Source: Acidobacteriota bacterium
Lineage (GTDB): Bacteria; Actinomycetota; Acidimicrobiia; Spongiisociales; ZC4RG35
NCBI GenBank assembly: GCA_022573225.1
Contig: JACZUI010000027.1
Location: 1 to 36,256, forward strand
DNA length: 36,256 nucleotides
Reading direction: 5' to 3'
Shown: positions 16,955 through 24,311 of the stretch, in pieces
Layout of the letters: every line of letters starts with the position of its first letter
Numbering within the stretch: position 1 is the stretch's first letter
The notes under the pieces: model-generated
What the model was told of the DNA's origin: nothing
What the model saw: the letters and a program-made list of their open reading frames with translations, nothing else
The model's database searches: none
Position numbers and translations under genes: made by a program

Positions 16955-16980
16955 GGAACGAAATCCCTTGATCCTGCGTT
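16955..16980 (+). promoter_or_regulatory. Candidate SigR/SigH-type promoter of whiB
   Basis: GGAAC (16955-16959), 18-nt spacer, GTT (16978-16980). This matches the GGAA(T/C)-N18-GTT pattern of actinobacterial thiol-stress ECF sigma factors. The whiB ATG follows 15 nt after GTT, so the leader would be very short and no clear ribosome-binding site fits. Confidence 0.5.
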
Positions 16981-16995
16981 TACGAGGTTCTACCA

Positions 16996-17274
16996 ATGAT
17001 GAGTGCACAAATGTTTGATGTGAAGTTCTCCCGCTGGCGAGACGAGGCGGCATGCCTGTCAATTGTCGATGACGTGTCGTTCTTCCCTGACGCCGAGGAC
17101 CTCATCGGCGCTGCACGCGCCAAGGCGGTATGTGCGTCGTGCCCTGTCGCTGCCGAATGTCTCACCTGGTCCATCGAGACCAACCAGGGCGAGGGAATCT
17201 GGGGTGGGCACACTCCCAAGGAGCGAAGATCCATCCGGCGTCGCTGGCTAGAGGAGATTCAGAAAGCTTCCTAG
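16996..17274 (+). CDS. WhiB-family iron-sulfur transcriptional regulator
   Basis: Actinobacterial regulator of 92 aa that carries a redox- or NO-sensitive [4Fe-4S] cluster and works with the primary sigma factor. The four cluster Cys are C20, C46, C49 and C55 (AAC ... VCASC-PVAAEC), followed by the beta-turn GIWGG (residues 67-71) and a basic C-terminal segment (PKERRSIRRRWLEE) for DNA contact. The spacing C-x25-C-x2-C-x5-C is canonical. Which WhiB subclass it is cannot be fixed from length alone. A second ATG follows the first immediately. The stop codon lies inside the tip of a 63-nt palindrome shared with the next gene. Confidence 0.93.
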   Translation: MMSAQMFDVKFSRWRDEAACLSIVDDVSFFPDAEDLIGAARAKAVCASCPVAAECLTWSIETNQGEGIWGGHTPKERRSIRRRWLEEIQKAS

Positions 17275-17333
17275 TGGTCCGTCGCACAAGTGGTGTGAGA
17301 GACACCACAATCATTTGTGAGATGGGCCACTAG
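17271..17333. repeat. 63-nt nested palindrome between convergent genes
   Basis: Outer arms of 19 nt (17271-17289 and 17315-17333, 16 of 19 pairing) begin and end with CTAGTGG/CCACTAG. They enclose a perfect 7-bp hairpin GTGGTGT-GAGAG-ACACCAC (17290-17308). The TAG of whiB and the TAG of the opposing peptidase gene both lie in the CTAG tips. It may serve as a bidirectional terminator; no U-tract is present, so a small transposable (MITE-like) element is equally possible. Confidence 0.7.
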
Positions 17334-18325
17334 CGCTGCCTCTCGGCAGGTTCGTCGGAGTCGGGTCCTTCTGAGGTGGCAATGTGGACCAGGGCATCTC
17401 CCGAGTTCACCAGAGGTCGAAGGGTCCGCGCGATTATCCAGCCGGTGTCCGTCGCCTTTACCTGGGTCGGACGGGTTCCGAACGCGTCGGAGATGGCAGC
17501 GATCGGTTGACCCGTTTCGACATGGTCGCCCAGCTTCACCATCATCTCCGCGAGTCCTCCTCGCCGGGCTCGCACCCACCGGGTACGGCGGATGAGTCGC
17601 GTCGGTTTTGACCGTGGCAGTCTGGCATCGATCATTCTCAGTGAGCGCAAACATCTGAGCACCCCGGTCACCCCGGTTTCGATCGCATCGTCGTCGAAGC
17701 GATGCGGCTGTCCTGCTTCGTAGAGCAGAACGGTGGCCCCCAACTTCGTCGCCGCCCGCCGTAGTGAGCCCTTCCGGGCTGTGGCGTGGATGGTGTATGG
17801 AGCCCCAAAGGCCTTGACCAACCTCAAGGTCTCGGCATCGTCGATGTCTGCTCTTATCTGGGGAATGTTGGTCCGGTGATTGGTGGCGGTGTGAAGGTCT
17901 ATTCCCACCGAGCATTGGCTGACCACCTCATCCATGAAGAGGTGGGCCAGCCTGGCTGCGGTGGAGCCCCGTCTTGAGCCCGGGAATGACCGATTCAGGT
18001 CGCGGCGGTCGGGCAGGTACCTCGATTCGATGATGAACCCGAGGGGATTGACTATGGGGACCGCGATCACCGCGCCTCGAAGGCTCTTGGCGTCCAGCCT
18101 GCGGAGGACACGCCTCACGATGTCGATGCCGTTCAGCTCATCGCCATGGATCGCGGCGGATAGCCAGATTCTCGGGCCCGGGGTCCGACCGTTGATCACG
18201 GCCACAGGCAGGGACTCCGCAGAGCCCGTGGCCACCTTGGCGAAAGGAAGATCGATTCGCATTTTCCGTCCTCTTGGGACGGTCACCCCACCGATGGCGA
18301 TCGGGTCGTCGCGAACTTCAGACAC
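17330..18325 (-). CDS. M14-type succinylglutamate desuccinylase/aspartoacylase family protein
   Basis: Zinc carboxypeptidase-fold amidohydrolase, 331 aa. Zinc ligands: H60 and E63 in [10 protein letters not shown] and H145 in [10 protein letters not shown]; the substrate-binding Arg block is [14 protein letters not shown]. The C-terminal 100 residues form a beta-barrel resembling a lipoyl/biotinyl-like domain ([20 protein letters not shown]), usual in this family. It should remove an acyl or aminoacyl group from an amide. GTG at 18325 overlaps the rimK stop by 8 nt, so the pair is coupled. In this position, next to a glutamate ligase, it is a candidate for trimming the ligase product (inference). 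Confidence 0.88.
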   Translation of the reverse strand: MSEVRDDPIAIGGVTVPRGRKMRIDLPFAKVATGSAESLPVAVINGRTPGPRIWLSAAIHGDELNGIDIVRRVLRRLDAKSLRGAVIAVPIVNPLGFIIESRYLPDRRDLNRSFPGSRRGSTAARLAHLFMDEVVSQCSVGIDLHTATNHRTNIPQIRADIDDAETLRLVKAFGAPYTIHATARKGSLRRAATKLGATVLLYEAGQPHRFDDDAIETGVTGVLRCLRSLRMIDARLPRSKPTRLIRRTRWVRARRGGLAEMMVKLGDHVETGQPIAAISDAFGTRPTQVKATDTGWIIARTLRPLVNSGDALVHIATSEGPDSDEPAERQR

Positions 18326-19217
18326 TCGATAGCCCCGACAACCCTGCGTCGGCATGATTCTCGATGAACTCGATGATGCGGTCGGCGATGTCGACGTCGC
18401 TGACGCCCTCGATGCCCTCGAGACCTGGCGATGAGTTGACCTCCAGCACCATCGGCCCCTCTTTCGACTGAATCAGATCCACGCCGGCAACGTTCAATTC
18501 CATGGTTTTGGCGGCCCGGATAGCAGCCGCATTCTGGTTGGGGGTCAGTTCCACCACTTCTGAGGTTCCGCCACGGTGAAGGTTGGAACGAAATTCGCCC
18601 TCGGCGCCCTGGCGCTTCATCGCCGCCACGACCTCGCCGCCCACTACGAAGGCGCGGATGTCGGCTCCGTTGGCCTCCTTGATGTATTCCTGAACGAGAA
18701 TGTTGGCATCGAGTTGGCGGAAGGCCACTATCACCGATTCTGCTGCCTTGCGTGTCTCGGCGAGAACCACCCCCAGACCCTGGGTTCCTTCGAGGAGCTT
18801 GACCACAACCGGAGGCCCACCGACCACCTCGAGTATCCCGTCAATGTCCTGGGTGGAGTGGGCGAAGCTCGTGGTCGGCAACCCGACCCCGGCTCTAGAG
18901 AGAAGCTGTATTGAGCGGAGCTTGTCCCGAGACCGGCTGATTGCCTGTGAGCTATTGACGGTGAACACGTCGGCCAACTCGAATTGTCGGACGACTGCCG
19001 CCCCGTAGAAGGTGTATGTGGCCCCGACTCTCGGGATGACCGCGTCAGGCCGCACCTCGTTGCCCTTATAGAGCACCTTCGGGTGCCTGGCGGTGATCTC
19101 CATGTAGCAGCGCAGATAGTCGACAACAGCCACTTCGTGACCGCGCTCCAGGGCGGCCTCCTTGAGCCGGCGGGTCGAGTAAAGGCTGACGTTTCTCGAA
19201 AGGATTGCGATCTTCAT
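18318..19217 (-). CDS. rimK: RimK-family ATP-grasp ligase
   Basis: ATP-grasp enzyme of 299 aa; RimK adds glutamate residues to the C-terminus of ribosomal protein S6, and relatives make poly-glutamate or N-acetylaspartyl-glutamate-like tails. Seen: N-terminal [44 protein letters not shown]-binding [50 protein letters not shown] and the metal-binding [15 protein letters not shown]. Length equals E. coli RimK. Its ATG overlaps the frameshifted RimB stop as ATGA and its 3' end overlaps the peptidase gene, so three genes form one unit. No S6 gene is in the window. Confidence 0.92.
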   Translation of the reverse strand: MKIAILSRNVSLYSTRRLKEAALERGHEVAVVDYLRCYMEITARHPKVLYKGNEVRPDAVIPRVGATYTFYGAAVVRQFELADVFTVNSSQAISRSRDKLRSIQLLSRAGVGLPTTSFAHSTQDIDGILEVVGGPPVVVKLLEGTQGLGVVLAETRKAAESVIVAFRQLDANILVQEYIKEANGADIRAFVVGGEVVAAMKRQGAEGEFRSNLHRGGTSEVVELTPNQNAAAIRAAKTMELNVAGVDLIQSKEGPMVLEVNSSPGLEGIEGVSDVDIADRIIEFIENHADAGLSGLSSV

Positions 19218-19676
19218 TTACTGTTCTCGCTCAGTTTCTCGGGTCGGCCGCCCAAATAACTCCGGCCCGGGTCGACGATGAAGTGCTTTCGGATGGTTCG
19301 GCGTCCAACCAGCATTCGAAAGCTCATCTCGTCGCGGGTGGTCAGGTTGACCATGGCGTCGATCTCCCTGCCGGCGACGATCAGGCCTGGTTCGGATGAC
19401 GGGCCGCAGCTCTGTCCGGCCTCCCGGATTCTTGACCTTTCGCTCTTTGACCACGAGGGCTTCGCAAACGATCGCCGGCTTCCTGGACCTCTGCCTCGGG
19501 TGGATCTCAAACCGCACCCACTCGCCGTCATCCCGGCTGAATCGCTCCATGTTGAAGGCGTGTAGGGATGAGCTGTCGGCGCCGGTGTCCACTTTCACCT
19601 TCATCTCGTTGACACCGAACTGAGGGAGCTGTACCCATTCTCTCCAGCCGATCGTCTTGCGCCTGCGCCTACTCAT
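19214..19676 (-). pseudogene. RimB-like ATP-dependent zinc protease (retropepsin-like fold), frameshifted
   Basis: From ATG 19676 the protein reads IGWREWVQLPQFGVNEMKVK, VDTGADSSSLHAF, WVRFEIHPRQRS and GGRTELRPVIRT, the COG4067 pattern with the aspartic-protease-like DTG. There the frame breaks (about 19386-19394). The expected continuation, LIVAGREIDAMVNLTTRDEM, SFRMLVGRRTIRK and FIVDPGRSYLGGRP, is present in the next frame and ends at 19214. One base too many explains it. The second frame ends in an ATGA overlap with rimK, which says it is the true C-terminus. Unrepaired, a 152-aa product ends at 19218 with a nonsense tail. In Pseudomonas RimB cleaves the glutamate tails added by RimK. Confidence 0.8.
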
Positions 19677-19857
19677 TTCGTGTGGTCCATTCTGGAGGCG
19701 AGCCTGCCGTTCGGCGCGCTACGCGGTCTTGGTACTCGAGTCGCACGCGGTTCTGAGATTTGTCGGGCATCTGGGCATCGTAATTGTCCGCTACCTTCGC
19801 CGTAACAGCCACCCGGATGATTGCCTTGGCCATGCCTGCGACTGGCCGATCGGTCAT
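19669..19857 (-). CDS. Small basic hypothetical protein at the head of the rim cluster
   Basis: 62 aa, starting MTDRPVAGMAKAIIRVAVT and continuing AKVADNYDAQMPDKSQNRVR, then a basic tail (EYQDRVARRTAGSPPEWTTR). Not recognised. AGGAA lies 7 nt before the ATG at 19857, a good ribosome-binding site, and the stop overlaps the start of the RimB-like gene by 8 nt. Position as first gene of the unit recalls the small RimA of Pseudomonas rimABK, but I see no sequence basis for calling it that. Confidence 0.55.
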   Translation of the reverse strand: MTDRPVAGMAKAIIRVAVTAKVADNYDAQMPDKSQNRVRLEYQDRVARRTAGSPPEWTTRNE

Positions 19858-19908
19858 CGGTGTGTTCCTGGTCACGAAGGAGAAACAGGTCGCGAGATGA
19901 CGCCTTAG

Positions 19909-19949
19909 TAAATCTGATACTTGACATATCAGATTTATTCATCCATAAT
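19909..19949 (+). promoter_or_regulatory. hsp20 promoter with a palindromic operator over the -35 box
   Basis: TTGACA (19921-19926), 17-nt spacer, CATAAT (19944-19949): a near-consensus primary-sigma promoter. A perfect inverted repeat, TAAATCTGATA and TATCAGATTTA with a 7-nt spacer (19909-19937), is centred on the -35 box. It differs from HAIR and CIRCE elements. Ribosome-binding site AGGAGG is at 19980-19985. Confidence 0.8.
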
Positions 19950-19996
19950 CCCTCGGGTAATGACACAAGCGCAATCACCAGGAGGTTTGACGCAAC

Positions 19997-20404
19997 ATGA
20001 TCCACCGATTTGACCCGTTCTATGACTACGGCTGGTCGACTCGTCCGAGCGCCGGCCCCAGAAACTTCATGGCGGCTGACATTTATCGAGAAGAAGATAG
20101 ATATCTGGTCGCAGTCGACATACCCGGTGTCTCCGAGGAGAACACCGATGTGACTGTCGAGAAGAAGACCCTCACCCTTACTGTCGACCGTTCTCTGCCT
20201 GCTGCCGATGATGGCAGCTTGGTGAGCCGCGGCCGCCCCCGGGGGACATTCACCCGACGGTTCTACTTGGGAGAGGGCTTGGATCCGGACGGGATCGAGG
20301 CCACTCTCGAAAACGGGGTTCTGACCCTGGCCATCCCGATCGTCGAGTCCGCCAAGGCCCGCAAGATCGAGGTAGGCACTATCCGCAACGCCATCACCTC
20401 CTAA
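19997..20404 (+). CDS. Hsp20/alpha-crystallin family small heat-shock protein
   Basis: ATP-independent chaperone that holds unfolding proteins, 135 aa. The N-terminus is short and aromatic (MIHRFDPFYDYGWSTRPSAG). The alpha-crystallin domain runs from about residue 25 (MAADIYREEDRYLVAVDIPG) to LENGVLTLAIPI near the end, with the typical A-x-x-x-n-GVL motif as ATLENGVLTL. The C-terminal I-x-I type anchor may be IVES/IEVGTI and is weak. AGGAGG lies 11 nt before the ATG. It is monocistronic: strong own promoter with palindrome upstream and a terminator after the stop. Confidence 0.93.
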   Translation: MIHRFDPFYDYGWSTRPSAGPRNFMAADIYREEDRYLVAVDIPGVSEENTDVTVEKKTLTLTVDRSLPAADDGSLVSRGRPRGTFTRRFYLGEGLDPDGIEATLENGVLTLAIPIVESAKARKIEVGTIRNAITS

Positions 20405-20433
20405 CTCAAGACCACCCCTCCGCACGAAGGAAG

Positions 20434-20467
20434 GAGCCCCGACCATGGTCGGGGCTCTGTTTTCTCC
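20434..20467 (+). terminator. Rho-independent terminator of hsp20
   Basis: Perfect 10-bp stem GAGCCCCGAC/GTCGGGGCTC with a CATG loop (20434-20457), followed by TGTTTTC. It lies 30 nt after the hsp20 stop. Confidence 0.8.
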
Positions 20468-20640
20468 CCCGGCGAACGAAGTGAGTCTTGGGGGAGTACC
20501 GGCGGAGCCGGTGAGGGGGGCTCCTTCTCCGCGTCTTTGCCCCCTCCGGCCCTCCGGGCCACCTTCCCCAACGTCGCTTCCGCTCCTCCACGGGAGGAAA
20601 TGTGCGTTTCGGCTCTGTTTCTCCCCCGGGCCAAATGAGA
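20453..20640. repeat. Structured GC-rich intergenic repeat element
   Basis: Bounded by a near-identical direct repeat, GGCTCTG-T3or4-CTCCCCCGG, at 20453-20472 and 20611-20629. Inside are several small hairpins: CTCCCCC...GGGGGAG, ACCGGC-GGA-GCCGGT, GGCCC-TCC-GGGCC and CTCC-ACG-GGAG. No gene is supported in 20405-20717. It looks like a member of a REP-type family that recurs in such genomes, which one window cannot prove. Confidence 0.55.
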
Positions 20641-20717
20641 GTCGAATAGTCGAATAGCTGACAAACCCGGCACGGGCGGCACGGCATTGATCGTTTAGGC
20701 CACTCGGAGGCGTAACA

Positions 20718-21284
20718 ATGAGTCGGATGTCGGAAGAGAAGCGTCAGACGCCTGCGTGGCTGATAGGCCTCATCCTCGCTGTCGTCCTGTTTGCGATCGG
20801 CCTACTCGTGTTCAGTGCGCTGGGGTTTGGTGACGATCCGGTCATCGGAGCCGGCCAATCCGTCACCGAGACTGCTGATACCGACGGATTGGTTCTCAGC
20901 TATTTTGACGGCTCGGTGGGTAGTTTCGAAGACCTTCGCGGCCAGCCGGTCGTGGTGAACTTCTGGGCATCGTGGTGTCCGGCCTGCATAGCCGAGATGC
21001 CAGATCTCGAGAGGGTCCACACCATGTTTGAAGGAGAGGTCCAGTTCGTCGGGGCCAACATCCAGGAGGTAAGTCGCTCGGATGCCAACGCTCTCGTCAT
21101 AGAGACGGGCATCACGTACCCGCTGATCGAAGATCCCACGGGTGAGCTTTTTGCGTTCTTCGGCGGCATCTCGATGCCGACCACTGTGTTCATTGACGCC
21201 GCCGGGAACATTGTCGACACTCATTCCGGTGTCATTTTCAAGGATGATCTGGAAGTCAAGATTCGTGAAGTCTTCGGCTTGTGA
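20718..21284 (+). CDS. TlpA-like membrane-anchored thioredoxin
   Basis: Thiol-disulfide oxidoreductase of 188 aa with an uncleaved N-terminal membrane anchor (residues about 14-36, AWLIGLILAVVLFAIGLLVF) and an outward-facing thioredoxin fold. The active site is W86-C87-P-A-C90 in VNFWASWCPACIAEMPDLER; the cis-Pro loop is GISMPTTVFID. It probably reduces apocytochrome c or other exported thiols. GGAGG precedes the ATG at 7 nt. The downstream MFS gene starts inside its stop codon (GTGA). Its natural electron donor, CcdA, is encoded 4 kb away at 25118. Confidence 0.9.
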   Translation: MSRMSEEKRQTPAWLIGLILAVVLFAIGLLVFSALGFGDDPVIGAGQSVTETADTDGLVLSYFDGSVGSFEDLRGQPVVVNFWASWCPACIAEMPDLERVHTMFEGEVQFVGANIQEVSRSDANALVIETGITYPLIEDPTGELFAFFGGISMPTTVFIDAAGNIVDTHSGVIFKDDLEVKIREVFGL

Positions 21285-22504
21285 CTGAAGCAGGGGTTTT
21301 TGCTCCTGCGTCAAGCCAGAAGCGTGCCCTAGGCCTGATCGCCACCGGCCAGCTCTTCGCCCTCAGCCTCTGGTTCTCTGCTTCGGCCGTGGCGCCTCAG
21401 CTCAGCGAGCTTTGGGACCTCTCCACAGGAGAGGAGGCCGGTCTCACTCTGGCCGTCCAGGTCGGCTTCGTCGTGGGCGCCCTACTCCTGGCAGTTCTCA
21501 GCATCACCGATGTAGTCCCCAGCCGACGTTTGTTCGTGGTGAGCGCCTTTGGCGGCGCTGTGGTCAATCTCGGCTTGCTCGGTATCACGGCAGAGACGGT
21601 GACGGTCGGGCTCGGTTTGAGATTCCTCACCGGGGTTTTCCTGGCCGGCGTCTATCCGGCCGGGCTGAAGGTCATGGCTGGTTGGTTCAGACGAGGTCGG
21701 GGCATGGCGCTCGGCATTCTCGTCGGCGCACTCACGGTGGGCTCGGCAACTCCCCACTTGGCCCGTGGCATTGGCCTCGATTGGCAAGGAGTAGTGGTCG
21801 CAGCCTCATCGCTCGCAGTCTTGGCCGGTCTGATGATGACGAGGGTCAAAGACGGTCCCTACGAGGTCCCAAGCCAGCCGTTCCGTCTGGATCAGGTGGG
21901 CCGCGTTGTTCGGATCCGGGGTGTTCGCTTGTCCACTTACGGGTATCTGGGACACAGCTGGGAGCTCTACGGCATGTGGACCTGGACGGCGGCATTTCTC
22001 ATTGCCTCGGCTGCGGCGGGGGGTCGGGACTACGGGTCCGAGTCACTGCTCACTTTCGTGATCATTGCGTTTGGAGGCGTCGGCTCCTGGGTCGCCGGGA
22101 TCGTCGCCGATCGATTTGGTCGGACCCGGGTGGCTGGTGGCGCCATGCTGGTGTCCGGGAGTTGTGCTCTGGCGACTCCGCTGATATTCGGGGGCCCGCT
22201 CTGGGTCGTCATGCCGGTGATGCTGGTTTGGGGATTCTCGGTGGTTGCCGACAGCGCACAGTTCTCCACCATGGTCACAGAGACCGCCGACGACCAGTTT
22301 CGAGGCACGGCGCTCACCCTCCAGCTGGCTCTGGGTTTCCTCCTGACCCTGGTGACCATCAGGGCGGTGCCGGCCATCGCCGAAGCTGCAAGCTGGCAGT
22401 GGGCTTTCCCGATCTTGGCCGTGGGACCCGCTCTCGGCGTGCTTGCGATGATCCGACTGGCGAGGAGTCCTGAAGCGATCAAGCTGGCCGGGGGGCGGGG
22501 GTAG
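21281..22504 (+). CDS. Major facilitator superfamily transporter
   Basis: 407 aa with twelve membrane helices. The first half starts ALGLIATGQLFALSLWFSAS; the loop FRRGRGMALGILVGALTVG is the conserved region between helices 4 and 5 of nitrate/oxalate-type MFS. The second half has VAGIVADRFGRTRVAGGAML, the repeated motif A. LSLWFSASAVAPQL resembles the opening of NarK/CynX-like carriers. Substrate not known. The GTG start overlaps the tlpA stop, so both are co-translated; a role in importing a redox-linked anion would fit but is inference. Confidence 0.85.
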   Translation: MTEAGVFAPASSQKRALGLIATGQLFALSLWFSASAVAPQLSELWDLSTGEEAGLTLAVQVGFVVGALLLAVLSITDVVPSRRLFVVSAFGGAVVNLGLLGITAETVTVGLGLRFLTGVFLAGVYPAGLKVMAGWFRRGRGMALGILVGALTVGSATPHLARGIGLDWQGVVVAASSLAVLAGLMMTRVKDGPYEVPSQPFRLDQVGRVVRIRGVRLSTYGYLGHSWELYGMWTWTAAFLIASAAAGGRDYGSESLLTFVIIAFGGVGSWVAGIVADRFGRTRVAGGAMLVSGSCALATPLIFGGPLWVVMPVMLVWGFSVVADSAQFSTMVTETADDQFRGTALTLQLALGFLLTLVTIRAVPAIAEAASWQWAFPILAVGPALGVLAMIRLARSPEAIKLAGGRG

Positions 22505-22538
22505 GAGCCCGCTGACGACGTGCTATTCAACAGATTCC

Positions 22539-24242
22539 CTAGGCCTCCGGCGGCGGAATCGGGTTGCCGTTGCAGTCGATTCCCTCCTCCGGTCGATAGG
22601 TGGCCTCGATGGTGTCGATGACCACCCGTCCGTCGGAGTAGGTCCGCTGTCGGTCGGTCTCAACGTGGGTGCAGGCGCCCAGCCGTTCGACCCTCTGCTC
22701 GAGTTCCTCGACTTCGACGTTGGCGGTCGAGTAAATGGACACGGTTATCGAGGTGCCGGTATAGCTCGTGTCGATCAGGATTGGGTAGTCGGTTGTGTTG
22801 CTGAGAGCCAGATCGGGGCCTGGGGTGGAGATGGTGGCCTCCCTGCCGTACGGGTAGCGCGAGAAGTAGATGGTGTGGCTCCGGTACTCGTCGAAGTCGA
22901 GCCCGGCGAAATAGGCGGCGTTGAAAATTGTGGTGGCGAACTGGGATACGCCTCCTCCGATCTCCTGGACAAGGTGCCCTCGTCGGATCGCCCCGGCCGC
23001 GGCGAAGCCGTTCTCGACCGTTCTGGGGCCTACGAAGTCATTGAGGGAAAACGTCTCGCCCGGCAGTAAATAGACGCCGTCGACCATGTCGGCCATGCGC
23101 TGGATGTTCTCCACCCGGGTCTGGCAGCATTGGTGAGGCGTGGTGAAGGACGACACCTGTTCAACGATGAGCGATCCGTTGGCCCAGGCGATGACTTCTG
23201 GATCCTCCAGGGCCCTGGGCTCGAGGACTATCGCAACAAAGGGTTCCGCCCCACCGGACAGAATCAGGTCGGCGACCAGTTCGGAGGAACCCTCGGCGCA
23301 GCAGACTTGGGCTGGTCGTCCGAGTTTCACAACGCGTACGTCGTCATCGATCACCTCGAAAACCGGGTTCCGTGCCGGAATCACCGGCTCCCCAAAGAAG
23401 AGCTCGAGACGCCGCTGCATTCCTTCTGTGTCGAAGTCGGCCATCACCTGGCCGTCGGACACCGTGAGGATGAGGTGAGCTCTGAGATTCTCGGCGCTCA
23501 ACCGGACTTCGCTCTCACCCACATCCACCCTGAGCCCCTGGTTTGTGATCTGACTCCACCTGGCGGCTGCATCCTCGGCTGTGATGTCGCTGACCCTCGG
23601 AGGCAAGTCGATCAGCTTGGCCGAGATCCGTTCGGGCGGGTTCAACAGGTCGATCTCGTCCAGCCTCGCAACGAGATAGCCCAGGTCGACCGTCTTTCCG
23701 ATCTGTCCCGGGACGATCGATAGCTGGCCGCGGTCGTTGGTGAGGATCTCGGGCTCCACTGCCGGGACGGCTGTCAGCAGAGCGATGTCCGCCAGAGCCG
23801 CCCTGGCCTCATCGGCATCGAACCGCCAGGAAACCTGAGCCTCGCTCACCCGCAGCGGCGTCGTGGCCCATGAAGCAAACTGGGAAAACGCGCCACCGGT
23901 CCGCCGACGATTGACCACCGCATCGACCGTCTCTTGTCGGTCGTAGTGAAACCCGGCCTCTCCGGGGGATATCCACACGCTTCCGCCTACGAATTGAACA
24001 GCAATCTTCTCTGCCAGGACCTGATCGGCATGTGACGAGACCTCGGCGCTGACCTCCTCGGGCGAGAGTCCCCCCATCTCGTTGCCGTCCAGGATGACGC
24101 GGGCCGCGACGAGTTGACCATCTGTCGAAAGATGCGATGACCACGCGAAGCCTGCGATGCCGATCAGACCGCCGAGAACGAGTATCGGAAACCAGGTGAT
24201 GACGGATCGGGGAGAGCTGTGCCGTGCCACGTCCGATGACAT
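22539..24242 (-). CDS. VanW-family protein with YoaR-like domains
   Basis: 567 aa. One N-terminal membrane helix (residues about 14-33, VITWFPILVLGGLIGIAGFA) anchors an extracellular protein. Two repeated putative peptidoglycan-binding (YoaR/PG_binding_4-like) domains follow, marked by ILDGNEMGGLSPEEVSAEVS and GSVWISPGEAGFHYD in the first and DVGESEVRLSAENLRAHL in the second. The VanW domain fills about 365-505: VENIQRMADMVDGVYLLPGE, TFSLNDFVGPRT, IGGGVSQFATTIFNAAYFAG and SRYPYGREATI. VanW proteins are linked to the cell envelope but their reaction is unknown. Cys pairs (QVCC, HQCCQ) stand out for an exported protein. ATG at 24242, divergent from the Crp/Fnr gene. Confidence 0.9.
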   Translation of the reverse strand: MSSDVARHSSPRSVITWFPILVLGGLIGIAGFAWSSHLSTDGQLVAARVILDGNEMGGLSPEEVSAEVSSHADQVLAEKIAVQFVGGSVWISPGEAGFHYDRQETVDAVVNRRRTGGAFSQFASWATTPLRVSEAQVSWRFDADEARAALADIALLTAVPAVEPEILTNDRGQLSIVPGQIGKTVDLGYLVARLDEIDLLNPPERISAKLIDLPPRVSDITAEDAAARWSQITNQGLRVDVGESEVRLSAENLRAHLILTVSDGQVMADFDTEGMQRRLELFFGEPVIPARNPVFEVIDDDVRVVKLGRPAQVCCAEGSSELVADLILSGGAEPFVAIVLEPRALEDPEVIAWANGSLIVEQVSSFTTPHQCCQTRVENIQRMADMVDGVYLLPGETFSLNDFVGPRTVENGFAAAGAIRRGHLVQEIGGGVSQFATTIFNAAYFAGLDFDEYRSHTIYFSRYPYGREATISTPGPDLALSNTTDYPILIDTSYTGTSITVSIYSTANVEVEELEQRVERLGACTHVETDRQRTYSDGRVVIDTIEATYRPEEGIDCNGNPIPPPEA

Positions 24243-24261
24243 GGTATTGGGTGCGGGTTCA

Positions 24262-24281
24262 TCTTCCTGTCATGAGGAAGA
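24262..24281. promoter_or_regulatory. Palindromic operator candidate between vanW-like and crp-like genes
   Basis: TCTTCCT-GTCATG-AGGAAGA: perfect 7-bp arms with a 6-nt spacer, in the 69-nt divergent gap. It could regulate either gene, including autoregulation by the Crp/Fnr protein, whose operators have 6-nt spacers. Confidence 0.4.
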
Positions 24282-24311
24282 ACGTCGTCGTGGCGACGGT
24301 TGATTGAGTCC

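Noticed and set aside
19673-20446. A 257-codon minus-strand open frame across hsp20 and its promoter
   Set aside because: It covers the hsp20 gene, promoter and palindrome; the only credible part on this strand is the 62-aa gene ending at 19669, in another frame.
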